DNA from: Flammulina velutipes
Taxonomy: Eukaryota; Basidiomycota; Agaricomycetes; Agaricales; Physalacriaceae
Length of the DNA: 64,000 nt
Assembly: GCA_011800155.1 (NCBI GenBank)
Contig: CM022375.1
Span: 124,001 to 188,000, forward strand
Direction: 5' to 3'
A model generated the notes under the pieces. It searched no databases. It saw only the letters and a list, made by a program, of their open reading frames with translations, and was not told the DNA's origin. The position numbers and the translations under genes were made by a program. Shown in pieces: positions 21,737 through 32,860 of the stretch. The stretch's first letter is position 1; every line of letters begins with the position of its first letter.

Positions 21737-23149
21737 CCCAGTCAAAAGTCCATATTTTGATTTCGGTGTAGATCGGTATGGATATGTCCGGCTAGGTTGA
21801 ATTTCGTCGAACAGATTTTGACAGATTCAAATCTGTGTTTGAGAATATGCAGATTTTTTCTCTGTCTAGCTCTGTCCAGATCTGTAAAATTCGTGACCTC
21901 AGCAGACCAAAATCTGTTGTTGTATGTACAGGTATGCATGCTCTGTATTTCCTGCTCCCTCTATATGAATATGAACCAAAAGAATTATTATTGCAATTAT
22001 ATACGAACAAGATACTCTACTAGGGTGGCTACGAATAATTCAAACGAACCATCTACATAACAGGCGACCCCGTCAGAATCCAGCTGGACTGGCCCGCGGG
22101 CGCCTCAGTACGCACACCATTTGAACGGCCTGTTGGAGCAGAATAATTAGCACGATGTGTCGATAGATCCGACTTCACCTTTTGCCACATCGTCGCATAG
22201 TGTTCGCCTTGCGTTAAGCCTGATTTGGAACGTCAATGGATGTGAACTAGACGTGGTATCACACGTACGTGTCATTTATCCGGTAAGAGGTGCTATGACA
22301 AGGTAGTCATACGTAGGGGCTAAGTGACAGTGCAGACAGCGACGGAGATGTCTGGGGACTCAAAATGCCAGAGTCTTCTGCCAACATAGCGCACCGAACC
22401 AAGGTCCGCGAAGGCTGTCTTTCTGCTTTGAAGGGGTCGCATAGATGGTCGAGGCAGAGCAAGGTCTGGAAGAGATGGGTATATCAATGAATTCGACGGA
22501 GATACTGGGGCGGGCGCATCGCTGGTTGGGAATAGGGATTTGATAGGCACCGCGAACGGCGAATCGAGGTGTTCAAGGTCGTCGGCAGACCCTTCTTCTC
22601 TGAGCATGAGTTCTCCGTGTCACGGTCCGAGCAGAACGATTTTTCCACCTGGCGCTGGCGAATCGATGACTGCTGCGCGGACCATGGAGGTTAGGCTGTG
22701 ACATTCTCGAGGCCTGAGGGGAAAATGGTAAGTAGTGTTCAGACACTCTAGCGGTAATGACGCACCTGGTAACGTGCACGATAGCACACTCCCTGGCGCC
22801 AACGAGCAGTAGAGTACAGCTAACGGCTATGGAAGGTGGAAGTCGGAGTGGTGGTGGTGGTCATGGTGGTGAGAGACAGCCGTCAGCCCCACGGGTCGGC
22901 AAAAAAAAATGCAAGTCGGAAGTTGGTGGTGGTGAGTTCAAAAACAAACTAAGTCCCAAAACGGCCGTAGGCAACAACGATCCCAGAATACTCAAAGGTC
23001 TTGGCAAATTCGGATAATTTCGTGTAGACAGAGCATCCCATATCTATACAGAAATCTACAGATCAAGGTCTTTAGATATTCATTTCGACTTGATACTATC
23101 AGATATGCACAGATCTAGTCAGAATTCAATATCCAGACTTTTCACTGGG
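21737..23149. mobile_element. hAT-like non-autonomous element with captured DNA
   Basis: Ends CCCAGTCAAAAGTC and GACTTTTCACTGGG are inverted, flanked by CGTCAGG on both sides (21730-21736 and 23150-23156). Both ends carry repeated CAGATCTG/ACAGATTT motifs. The middle (about 22070-23010) differs in composition and holds a broken coding stretch on the minus strand, which looks like captured host sequence. No transposase. Confidence 0.7.
22320..22800 (-). pseudogene. Captured, broken coding fragment of unknown family
   Basis: Minus-strand frames give VRAAVIDSPAPGGKIVLLGP, a stop, then SADDLEHLDSPFAVPIKSLF, PTSDAPAPVSPS and AFADLGSVRYVG. The composition is protein-like, but it contains an in-frame stop and has no gene context, lying wholly within a hAT-like element. 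The source gene was not recognised. Confidence 0.4.
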
Positions 23150-23162
23150 CGTCAGGTGGCGC

Positions 23163-23245
23163 TTATCTTTGTGATGACACATCACGATTGGTCAGACTCG
23201 TCGCGATAAGCCCTTATCGCAACATGTCTGATAAATCACATATGA
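23163..23245 (-). repeat. Palindromic module, copy 1
   Basis: Centre TGCGATAAGGGCTTATCGC (minus strand), followed by GACCAATCGTGATG and CATCACAAAGATAA. A related module lies at 43.29-43.37 kb in the other orientation. No coding content. Confidence 0.7.
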
Positions 23246-23604
23246 CACATGGGTTCCTCACCTGTCGGGTGCACTACAACCTTCCACTACTACAAGTCAG
23301 ACGTTCCGGTCCAGGTCAGTATAGTCAGAGCCCGTACATACTCTGTCCATAATCGCATTGCTTATTATTGCACCATCAGTGCTCATCGTTTCCACGGACA
23401 CTCTACTTATATATGCACGGCCTTTCTAGATATTTCCTTAGTTTGTCCTCTTTGTCTCTACACTACTCGGACGTCCCAGTACTGTATTGAGCCAGGCTTT
23501 CTCATACACTCAATCTACTTCTATCTGCTTATCTCTCTCATCGCTCTCTCTGTCCATCGTGACTTGGGTGGTTGTTTGGTTCACGCCGGACCCCGTCCTT
23601 GACA
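23230..23604 (+). mobile_element. LTR-like sequence D' (second copy)
   Basis: Similar to LTR-like sequence D but without the MITE. Ends CCTTGACA at 23604, where copy D also ends. It is joined directly to a 40-bp piece of block 3' end and then to a gypsy fragment in the opposite orientation, so it is a rearranged junction and not an intact element. Confidence 0.6.
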
Positions 23605-23644
23605 GTGTGTGTGTTTTGGTGGTGTTCTTTTGCACTGCTCATCA
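23605..23644 (+). repeat. Isolated 40-bp 3' tail of the block repeat
   Basis: GTGTGTGTGTTTTGGTGG then TGTTCTTTTGCACTGCTCATCA matches the 3' ends of block copies A, C and E, with none of the upstream block. It is in inverted orientation to the tail at 24814-24857, so the gypsy fragment between is framed by 40-bp inverted repeats. Confidence 0.8.
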
Positions 23645-24813
23645 ACGTGCCTTTCCACTCGTCTCCCTCTTTTATCTGAACATTATTGTAACCCAACGTA
23701 GGTCGATCTTGGAGAAGACTTTGGCGCCCTTCAGCTTGTCGATAAGCTCGGGAATGAGCGGCAGCGGGTACTCGTTCTTGACGGTACCTTTGTTCAGGTC
23801 GCAATAATCCTGTACAGGGTGTAGCTTTCCATCCTTTTTCTTAACAAAGAAGAACGGACTTGCCATTGGGGACTTAGATGGGCGAATATAGCCCTTGGCC
23901 AGGTTTTCATCGAGAAAGGCGTCGAGTTCCTTTTGTTCTGCAGGCGACAATGGATACATCTTGCAGGGTTTTGGTTCGAAACCTGGTTTCAGGTCTATGG
24001 CGTGGTCCCAAGGACTGCGAGCGGGGAGGCGTTCTGAAGTACTTTTGTTGAACACCGTGAGATAGGCATGATAAGAGGAGGGAATGCGTTCAGTGAGTGG
24101 TCAAGTGTCAGCTGGCTTTTGGCTAGCCTCAGCAAGCTCTTGGGCTCTGGTGAAACCAGCGCGAACGTGAACAAAGGGACCGTCTGAAGAATGTGGATCG
24201 CGCACCGGGCGGGATAATCATCCGGAATAACTCTTCAAATACCTCCTCCTCCCACTCTCTAGGGACTTCTTCTTCATCATCATTGTTCTCTGTGAAGAGG
24301 ATGACAGGAATTTGGACTCGGGTAAATGCGTGGACTGTGCGTCGGTGTCCAGTGACTTGGTGAACAGGTACAGGTTTGAGATTACCCTCTCGATCCTTCC
24401 ACTGGACCTGGTAGTCTCGGTGGTGAGCGCGAGGGTCATGCGGGGTTCGGGTCTGGTTAACGAGTGCAGGTGTGCGTTTAGCATGAGCACGTACATCGGT
24501 CACCGGTGGGTTTTTAAGGGTGCAGGTATCGGGGGGCATCGAATGAATCGACACGAGTACCGGCCCAGTCGATCTCGGGTTGTGTTTGTCAAGCCAATCC
24601 GTGCCTAAGATGACATTGTGGTCACCAATATCGGTGACGTAGAGCTCGATGAGTTCCTCATGGTAGGATTGACCGTCACAAGAGTAGATGCACACAAGTT
24701 GAACGGTGTAGTGGTGCACCCAGCCCATGACATTCTCAGAGCCGTCAACATTGCGGACAGAGAATGGTGATGAAAGGGGAATGAGGGTAAAGTGGTGCGT
24801 GTTTGCGTACCGG
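23645..24813 (-). pseudogene. Ty3/gypsy protease C-terminus and reverse transcriptase N-terminus, truncated
   Basis: The minus strand gives SPFSVRNVDGSENVMG and VTDIGDHNVILGTDWLDKHN, the C-terminal half of a retropepsin with the ILG and DWL..HNP signature. Reverse transcriptase follows: [40 protein letters not shown] and [19 protein letters not shown]. The RT is frame-shifted by one base at DLRW near 23700 and cut off soon after GDEWKG, before the YxDD catalytic box, so it cannot be active. The N-terminal half of a protease with the DSG loop lies on the other strand at 20.0 kb. Confidence 0.8.
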
Positions 24814-26476
24814 TGATGAGCAGTGCAAAGGAACACCACCAAATCACACACACACACCTACACACTAACTAGTAGGCGTGGAAATGCAAGTCCGCTTCGA
24901 TAGTGGGTCTGCTGTTAATTGTTTAGAGTTCAATGAACTGGTCTTTGGGGTTTCGGGAAGGTATGGGGATTCGATTGCAATGGTTCAAAATGTATAACAA
25001 GTTCGAGGGGTAACAGGGATCTGATCTTTAGTTGGAAACTAGAGGCCAACAAGAGTCACAGGCCAATTGGGATGCGTGAGGCAGACTTAATGAAGCTCCA
25101 ACTGGTCCGACAATCTTCAACCACACTGAGAGGTCTGTCTCCAGATACCTTGACGTCTATCTTTTTAGGGATAGCTCAGCTACAGTCTAAACCACACTCA
25201 ATGGGGACTGGGTCTTCCAATCAGATTCTTTCAAGTAGTTAGATGACTGTTCTGAGACAGCGCCGGGAACGTCGATGGCACAGGCAATGGCTAAACTTCA
25301 ATTACTCAAAGTAGCTCCAATGGCTCTAAGTTCCTTTTGCTTTCAGATTCAAAGTCACCTATGTGACAGAACTTCTACTCAATCCTATCGAGCTAACCGA
25401 CGGTAAATACTGCTTTGTTGGCTGCGTCTACTGGGGGTCTAAGCTAGTTTACAGTATGCTAACGAGTGTATTATATAGGTATTTCTAAAGAGCGTGACTA
25501 AAGCTGGTTTACTGTATTTTACCCGCCACAGGAGCGGCCGCCACGTTGGCGGGCCCCGTGAACCTCATTGTGCCCTGGGCTATATGGCCTTCATCATTCT
25601 TAGCCAGGTATTTGTCCTGGATGCACCCAATGAGGAGTGGCGTACCGCGCAGGTACACAGCTCCTGAGTGATCCAAGGTCAGCTGGCATGCTTGTTCCAT
25701 GTGTATCTTTCCATTCTTAGGTGATCCGCGCGGGCCTTCAATTAGCACCCGCATGGTCCCTGTTGTCTTGTGTTTTTCCTCTCTCGATAGAGAGGCCTTA
25801 TTTCCAATAATGCCCCGCCCAGGAATCGGGCCCGTCGTGTTGGCGGCTCAACTCCTAGGTGGGTCCTACAGTGCCTCTGGCGCTTCCTATGCAGAGCCCG
25901 AATGCTATCCAACAGAGGGACTTGGGTTTCTGTGCTCGATCTGGAAGATCTGCCCGATCTGGATTATATTGATGAGATCCAAGGAGTCGGAGCGTGATTC
26001 AGGAATAAGGTTTACTTCCCCTGAGATCATGACTCATGACGCGACATGCCTTTGATGGATTCGATGGTCGATCTCTGTCCTCTGCGTTTTGGTAGCTAAG
26101 TCCGTCCAAGTGTGGTGGATGGTTCGTGAACTGTTCTGGGAAGAGTGAGATCCTTATTTCTAAGTACCCAACATGATGGCGGGTGCAAGACTGAGTACTG
26201 GTTTTATTGATCGACCTAAGTCGAGTTACTTGTATTGTAGTTTTAGGTTCCTCCCGCTTCGAGAGCGGGGTCGATTGCCTGTACGAACCAGGGTCTGACT
26301 TCAAGGTTCCAAGGATGAGTCCCAGTAACAAGGACCTTCTCCGTACTGCTAGCCTGGTGTGGAGTGGTATATTCCGCGCATAGTGCCTTCTTCCTATGTC
26401 CATTCTGCCTTGTTGGCCTTGTACCAAATCACAAAATATGGGGGCTTTGCCCATCCAAATATTACAAGGCATATCA
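24814..26476 (-). mobile_element. Block repeat, copy C (longest, 1663 bp, TG..CA ends)
   Basis: Read on the minus strand it runs from TGATATGCC (26476) to CTGCTCATCA (24814). It is nearly identical to copy B in inverse orientation and includes the same 81-codon frame (25509-25754). TG at the start and CA at the end fit a long terminal repeat, but no 5-bp duplication flanks it (CCGGT / GCGCG). It is followed in its own direction by the gypsy protease remnant. Confidence 0.75.
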
Positions 26477-26689
26477 GCGCGCTCTGCCTGCACGCGGCCC
26501 AACCAGGGGCTGCGATGGAGGCAGGCGCGTGGCGCAGCGCAGCAGGCCCGTCAGGATTGCTGGAAGACGCGCGCACAGTCTCCTCTTATTTTTCTTTCTT
26601 CGCTGTTTTATTTTATTTTAAAAAATTTGCTAAAACCTTTTCCACAGGTAGAGCAACAAGATCCGGGCGAGAATACTTGCTCTATGCGC

Positions 26690-27735
26690 TGGGAGATCCT
26701 GTGGTCTGTTATGTTTCGGTTGGGGAGCTGCTCAGGCTGAAGGGCGGGCCGGAGCTGTCGAAGATTGTGTATTGGAGGAGGAGCTAGAGCTGGATGGCGA
26801 TGCCTCAGAAAGCAATGAGAGCGAAGAAGAAGAGGCTGTCCTGGTGGCGGGCTCTTCGTCCAAGGTGCGCCGTTGTGCGTGTGTTGCAACCCTTTTAACA
26901 TGTGCCAACAGCCCCCCCCGGCCCAAGAAACGGCCGCTTCGCGCCTCTTCATCCTCAGAAGGAACAATTTCCGACCTCTCCTCAGATCCTGAGGCTCACC
27001 CGACTCCCGGTCACGAAAACCACAGGAAACGCAACAACAAAAAATGGCGCCATGCAGCGCGCGCGCAAGACGGCGGGACGAAGAAAATCTAGCTGCAGCG
27101 CAAAGGCGATACCAAACTGGCTGACCTCCCCGCATTCGATGTCGCCTCCCTGCCCGTCAGCATGTCCGGTTTCGCTGGTCATAGGCAGGCCTCCTTCCAT
27201 TCCACGGAATCTCTTGCATCTCTTCTGGCCGCTGGGTTCACTCATATCCCTCATTCTGGCCAGCAGGCGCGGGTGTTGGTGGATAAAGAAGGAAGGATCA
27301 TCGGCTTGGTTCATTGTATTCCCCGTGATAAGGAAGGCTGGGGGAAGGTCGTTCGGGGGCTGGAAAGGGGTGTCTCTGACGGGATTGCGGCGCTGAAGTT
27401 TACCAAAAAGCAACGCCTCGGACCTCCACAAGAGAGGAAACTTCCCAGCTGTTAATTTTGGTGTGGCCTATGGTGGTGGCCGGAAGGTACGTCTCTTCAC
27501 AACTACGTGCAGCTCGTCTGAACCGCCCCGGCAGGTTGCAGGCAACATATTCCTGGGGTCCAAGACACGCCGTTTTATGAGGCGCTTGGTGCGCAGGCAT
27601 AGCTTCAAGCGGTGGTCAGGATTTCTCAACTGTAAGCATCATATGCCCTCGTTTCTTGCTCCTGCTTATGCCTGGTATCAGGGTCTTCCTTTCTTAGTTC
27701 GAGGTATTCACTTCTTTGTCTTCTTCAACTATTGA
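26690..27735 (+). pseudogene. Broken gene resembling the N-terminal region of fungal TET/JBP-type dioxygenase-family proteins
   Basis: Plus-strand pieces in shifting frames give an acidic and basic lead-in (DLSSDPEAHP, KRNNKKWRHAARAQ), then DLPAFDVASLPVSMSGFAGH, VLVDKEGRIIGLVHCIPRD, then KRGNFPAVNFGVAYGGGRK and HSFKRWSGFL. This order (DLPAFD, DKxGRII, FGxxxGGG, FxRxxGF) matches my memory of agaricomycete proteins whose C-terminal half is a TET/JBP-like 2-oxoglutarate/Fe(II) oxygenase. At least three frame changes occur, and the sequence ends before the catalytic HxD and His residues, so no enzyme can be made. It begins about 200 bp from the end of block copy C. The naming is from motif memory only. 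Confidence 0.45.
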
Positions 27736-27739
27736 ATGA

Positions 27740-28567
27740 GGTTTCGAGAAGGGTGCAAATCTCCTTGGAATCTGAGATGTGGTGCAGATGCACCATTCCA
27801 TTCATTGTAATATATGTACCATACTTCAACCAGAGAAAAGGAAAGTTACTATCTCCATGAATATTAGCACCTAAAACACTGCATCACAATCGGAAACACA
27901 AATGTGGGTCTGCACAAATAATTATACCATGCTTTCGGATAGAAATCATGGCAAGTGTATTTTTACGAGACCTTATTAATTCAGAAGGATGTCTAGTAGG
28001 GTCCAGGTAGTTTCAAAAGGTGAAATGTATGTGCATGACCGCGTGATGAATGTTAAGAAACCTCCCAAGACCCAAAGAGAAATCAGCAATTATACAGTAT
28101 GGTAAGAGGAAGGAAAACTTAGATATTCTTTTGGTACTTATGTGCAATGATACACCTACTGCAAGCGAATGTATGTTCCATCACAGTGATTAGATGATTA
28201 TTTGTGTCCGATGCAAATGGCTTCGGGCATCTGTTGCATAAGCGCCATTGCTAGAGTATATGAAACATTGGAGATAGGTAGGACAGAAGGCGCCAGTTGC
28301 CATTGCTGGTGTTCCTGTCAGGGTTTGTATTGAATTATCTAAGATCAAGACCAATGAATAAATTCTTACTAAGTAATCGAAATAGTGATGAAGCGTTGTT
28401 GGTGTAGTTGTTGTGTTGTCACTGGCAAGAGTCGACAATGATGCAGAGCTTGGCTAGACAAAGTCATAGCTTATCTTCACCGGACACAGAGGTCTAGCTG
28501 ACTGTGGTGTGACAGTTTAAACAATAATATATTGACCAATATCTGCATGAAAATATTCATTATGATA
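27740..28567. other. Gene-free AT-rich stretch
   Basis: No coding region, RNA gene or repeat ends recognised between the broken gene and the mariner-type MITE. Confidence 0.4.
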
Positions 28568-29498
28568 CAGCGGTTTCCAAAATTCTTGCCCACGCGCAAA
28601 AGTGATCACATCAAAAATAAACAATTTAAACAATTCGAAAAAATGCGAAAAAATCCAATAAATGTCTTTGCGCCTAGTTACAGCCTTGAAATGACACTCA
28701 TAGGTTAGAGATAATGTCCAGCTTTCTATTCCTGCATGTCCTATACGTCGCGGGGTGGTGAGTTGTGAGCCCGAACTTCCCGAAGCTTTCCGAAGCTATA
28801 TGATGTATACACAGTCTGGCGGGCCACTTACCATGGGATTGGGCTTGAAGGATGGTCAAATCTTATTCATATGGTTTGCATAAATGTTTAATAACCATAT
28901 CCAACATTTCCACGAGGATCCTGGATGATTGTATGTGGCGCACCTTCACCTAAGACTATGGGGACCCGGGAATATTATTTGGGCTCAAGGTATTGTTAAA
29001 AATGGTTACACTACCTCTCTATATATTCGACCACATAGAAAGCACAGTCCAGGATTCATTATTAGTGTAACACTCACTTGCGTCAAGAGTTGGGGCACTG
29101 TTCTGGGTAGAAATAGGCCCCATGATGTGTTCTTCCCGTTGGGATGCAGCACATGTCTACTTCCTTGGTCCCGTACAATTGATTTTAATCATAGATTATA
29201 TCTTCGTCGTGTTGTAGTTGTGGCGCCGTAATATGCCACCCTATTAGCCACGTCATCACCGGCAATTGCCGTGAATGGCATAACAGAATTATTGGACGTG
29301 TTGGCAGGTCCTCCGTCTGTCGTGACATATATAGCATGCTCATACAACTTATTAGATAGGGAATATGATTTTAAGTGCCACTAAAATGAATAGAATCCTT
29401 GTTTCCTGTAATTTTTTTTGAATTCTCAGGATTTTCTTGATTTATTTGTATTTGATTTGATCACTTTTGTGCATGGGCAAGAATTTTGGAAACCACTG
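28568..29498. mobile_element. Tc1/mariner-type non-autonomous element, TA target duplication
   Basis: Inverted ends CAGCGGTTTCCAAAATT (28568) and the complement of CAGTGGTTTCCAAAATT (to 29498), continuing as TCTTGCCCA.GC.CAAAAGTG for about 45 bp with few mismatches. TA flanks both sides (28566-28567, 29499-29500). The interior has no transposase; the longest frame (28929-29231) is unrecognised. TA duplication with CAGT-type ends is the Tc1/mariner pattern. Confidence 0.85.
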
Positions 29499-29576
29499 TA
29501 TCCTGAATCTTGCATGTTGCGACACACCTGGATCATTGGAAATCAACTTCCAAAACTTTGGACAGAGATTCGTGCA

Positions 29577-30203
29577 GTATGACCACTCATCTCGTCCGGT
29601 TGGTATGGGCAGGTTGTACATGTGAGTAGTTTCCGTACCAATGGGCTGGGACAGCATATGCTTGTAAACTGTAAACGATGTCTTGACCATCACAGGAAAC
29701 ATGAAAGACCAGAAGGATATCAACGAGTTGAAACTGCTGAGTGAGGGTAGGCCATTTCCAGTGCGAAGAGGGGTCAGATATACATTTGTTGACAATGGTT
29801 CGCTGTCGCGGTAGCCGGCGAGTGTCACGGGCGCCCCAACCATTTCGAGCTTGGTTTTTTTGAAAGCGATGTGCGGCATCTGATGGGAGACTCTGGAGGT
29901 CTAATGTAACTTGTAAGTCCTGTAGATGGTGCAATGAGAGGCAATGTCAACAAAAAGAGATAAAATAAAACTACTATCGAGGAAAGCCACCTCGATAAGG
30001 AAGCAGATATGACCGGTGAGTGATTGGTCAGTAGAAATTATAAAGTGTACATACATGTTCGGTGACCAGATGGCTTCGCTCTTATTCTTCATTGTCTTCC
30101 ACGATTTTCGGCCTATTGTCTCCAGCTGTGCGAGATGGCGAGATTGTTCCTCGGGTGTGAATGTGCATACCAAGTCGTCGACTGTTGAAGACGACATTAG
30201 AAA
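29577..30203 (-). CDS. Possible gag-like or hypothetical coding stretch
   Basis: Starts at an ATG at 30201-30203 (MSSSTVDDLVCTFTPEEQSR, then IGRKSWKTMKNKSEAIWSPN), with a splice donor GTATGT after SPNM. Downstream, two overlapping frames stay open to about 29577 (RFQKNQARNGWGARDTRRLP; MPHIAFKKTKLEMVGAPVTL), and I cannot tell which is real. It follows the 3' end of block copy E on the same strand, the position a gag gene would take if the block is an LTR. No domain was recognised. Confidence 0.3.
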
Positions 30204-30313
30204 GTCGCCGCTCCATTCTGAAGGGGCTTGAGACAGTCATTGCGAGGACAGACCAATAACGACATGACCCTAACACTCACCACTGTTTGTATATACCTGA
30301 GGTTTGGAATCGG

Positions 30314-31110
30314 TGATGTGCAGTGTAGAAGAACACCACAAAAACACACACAAAACACACACTAACAAGTCAATGGTGCGATGCGGGAAAGTCCGTTGTT
30401 TATAGCGGGATTTCACGTTATAGTAGCAATCGTTCGTTTTGTAATAGGTGGTATGAGACGGGTTCTTGTTCTTTGTATCTTTGTTTTATGGGACTGTTTC
30501 TCTCTATCTTCTGCTCAAAATGCTTATACTAGTTCGACGGGGTAACAGGGATCTGATCTTAAACTGAGTTCTAGTTTGCCACTAAAGTCACAGGCTGATT
30601 GGGATGTGTGTAAAGAGACCTAATGAGGCTCTTCCCAGGCCAACAACCTTCAACCACACTAGGGAGCGGGAGCTCTGGTATCTATCTGTATAATCAGGAC
30701 TCTCCAACAACTAGTCGGGGCCTGAATAGATAGCCTAGCACAGTCTGAACCACACTTGTATGGGACTTGGGACTCCAACCAGAGTTGGTAGGTTCTTTAG
30801 ATGGAATTTCCCGCAGAAACTTGGATCGTTTGAATCGCAAAGGACTTGGCTTCAACTTCTTTAATATGGGAAGTAGCTCCAATGAGTTCTTAGATCTTTG
30901 GTTCTGTTTCTTATTTCCACCTATCTAACAGTGGTTCTTTTTCTAACTAAATCTTAGAGTCTATTCCTCCAGTATATACGGCTTGTGGGCTGCGGATACG
31001 GGGGGCCTAAGCTACTGTAAATAGTACAAACGAGCTAGCTTTATAGTGTTTTCTATATACGTCTGGATAAGGATATAATACCGAGTCCGCTGGTTTGGGG
31101 GAATATTCCA
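30314..31110 (-). mobile_element. Block repeat, diverged copy E
   Basis: Runs on the minus strand to the shared 3' end (GTGGTGTTCTTCTACACTGC then ACATCA at 30314). It aligns along its length with copy C (for example GGGTAACAGGGATCTGATCT; TTCAACCACACT; GGGAAGTAGCTCCAATG) at clearly lower identity, roughly two thirds by eye. The 5' boundary is not sharp. Confidence 0.6.
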
Positions 31111-32860
31111 ACAGGATGTACGGAATATCCCTCTAATGGTGCCCTTGGCATTGCTGCCTATTCGTTCTGGCTTCTATTTGCTTTGAATCCAACCAATGGT
31201 GGCGCTGTAACTGAGTTTGCAGTGGCGCCAGGTTGTTCCTTGTGCTTGGAAGCTCCACTATTTCATCGTTTCCACTATTATTAGCGGCCGAGTCCTGTCT
31301 AGCAGGAACTCTTAGCCTTTGTTCGTATTCTTATTTCATACTACGAGTCCGAGTAGTACCGACTAGGTTTGGTATACTGGACGCGCAAGTATGTTCTTAG
31401 TATTATGTTCGGACTTTTCCGGTAGTACTCTGGAAAAGCTATCGTTGTATCTTTACGAGTTGTCGATAGTACTCGTATTGTAGGTCCTTGTAACGATTTA
31501 CTTGTGGATCCCAAGAATCGATCAGGAACAGTCCACCGGAGTAAGTCGATCAGTGATTGAGCAGTATCTTTTGAAAGCCTAAAAGGTTACCCTGACTCCT
31601 GAGTCTCCTATGTAATATCCCGATGTCTGAGTAGTATGAACATTTAGTTTGCTAGTCCAGCCAGCGTTTAACTGCTTGCTGGCGTTGCGTCTCTTTATGT
31701 AGAGTTTCCTTGTGTAAGGGTAACTCGCCGAATTCCGTTAAGTATTTCGGAGTTTCGCGTGTTCAAGTGTATTTGATCACAATGTCTCCATCGGGGTACT
31801 TTTGATGATGATATTCAAGATCGTCATGTGTGGTTTGGCTATACCTACACGCCCTTCAGCGTGTGGCGCTTTTCCGACGAATCTTAGGAGTTTTCCGGTC
31901 GTACCACGGAAACTCCTTACACTGTATTGTATACGTGTTTTGGTCTGTAACTAGAGGTTCTCGTACTCATAGGTTCGTTCTATCACTAAGAATGCTTCTT
32001 AGAATCACAAATTTTGGGGTCTTTCATACTTGCATTAATACAATGCGCATCATCAGGACTCGGACTTACCCAAGTGCTGTGACAATATAGGTCGTTTCCT
32101 CTGTTGATGGATTTCCAAATGAGCCTGCAAGAATAATGCAAAGTTCCCACCGCATAAGGATGAATGCAGGGTTTACCTGGATCTTGGTTCATTTCTTGAC
32201 AATAACGGTGAGTGAAAGCTACGTTGTAAATTGCAGCCCGATAAGTCTGTGTGAAGGGTCGTGAAGTTTGTAAACAAGAATCATCTGTATGATGCTCTAG
32301 TAATTGCACAGCACATACAAGATCTCTCACCTACTTTCGTTAAGGAAGGAGAATTGAATAATATATATCCACTTGGGATTTAGATCGAACAAATTGCCCC
32401 CTATTGTCGTCACAGGTGGAGTGCAGGTAGGGGATCTCTGGCTTCGTTAGGATCGTTGAGATGGTCTTTGGGATGTGCAGATGGCTGCCAGTAATGCAGG
32501 CTCAAGGACAACACCCTGCTCTGTCACCCATTAGTGTGTCTATTCATCGAATGGGAGGAAGGAGTTTTGCTACTGCTGCATGGTGATACGAGTGCGAGAA
32601 GCAAGTGGAAGCCTGGAACCACATACCCTTCTCTGTGTCACTTCCAAATGGCATTGAGGTTTCCGCAACCTTCAAACCTTCATTCGAAGCGCGAAAAGTG
32701 TGGGAAAAAAACAGCACAGTGCTGAAGTCTGTATTCACCCTATGACATAGGGATAGCGCGTTATAGCCCTGTAGTGACGGGGCTGAACAATGTGTTGTTC
32801 ACTGTAAGAGAAATTGCACTTGCAAGGGGCTTGCCGGATGGTGGGGCTTGCCGGATGGTG
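31111..32860. other. Gene-free stretch
   Basis: No coding region or transposon ends recognised. The first part may be the diverged 5' portion of the block copy E element. Confidence 0.35.
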
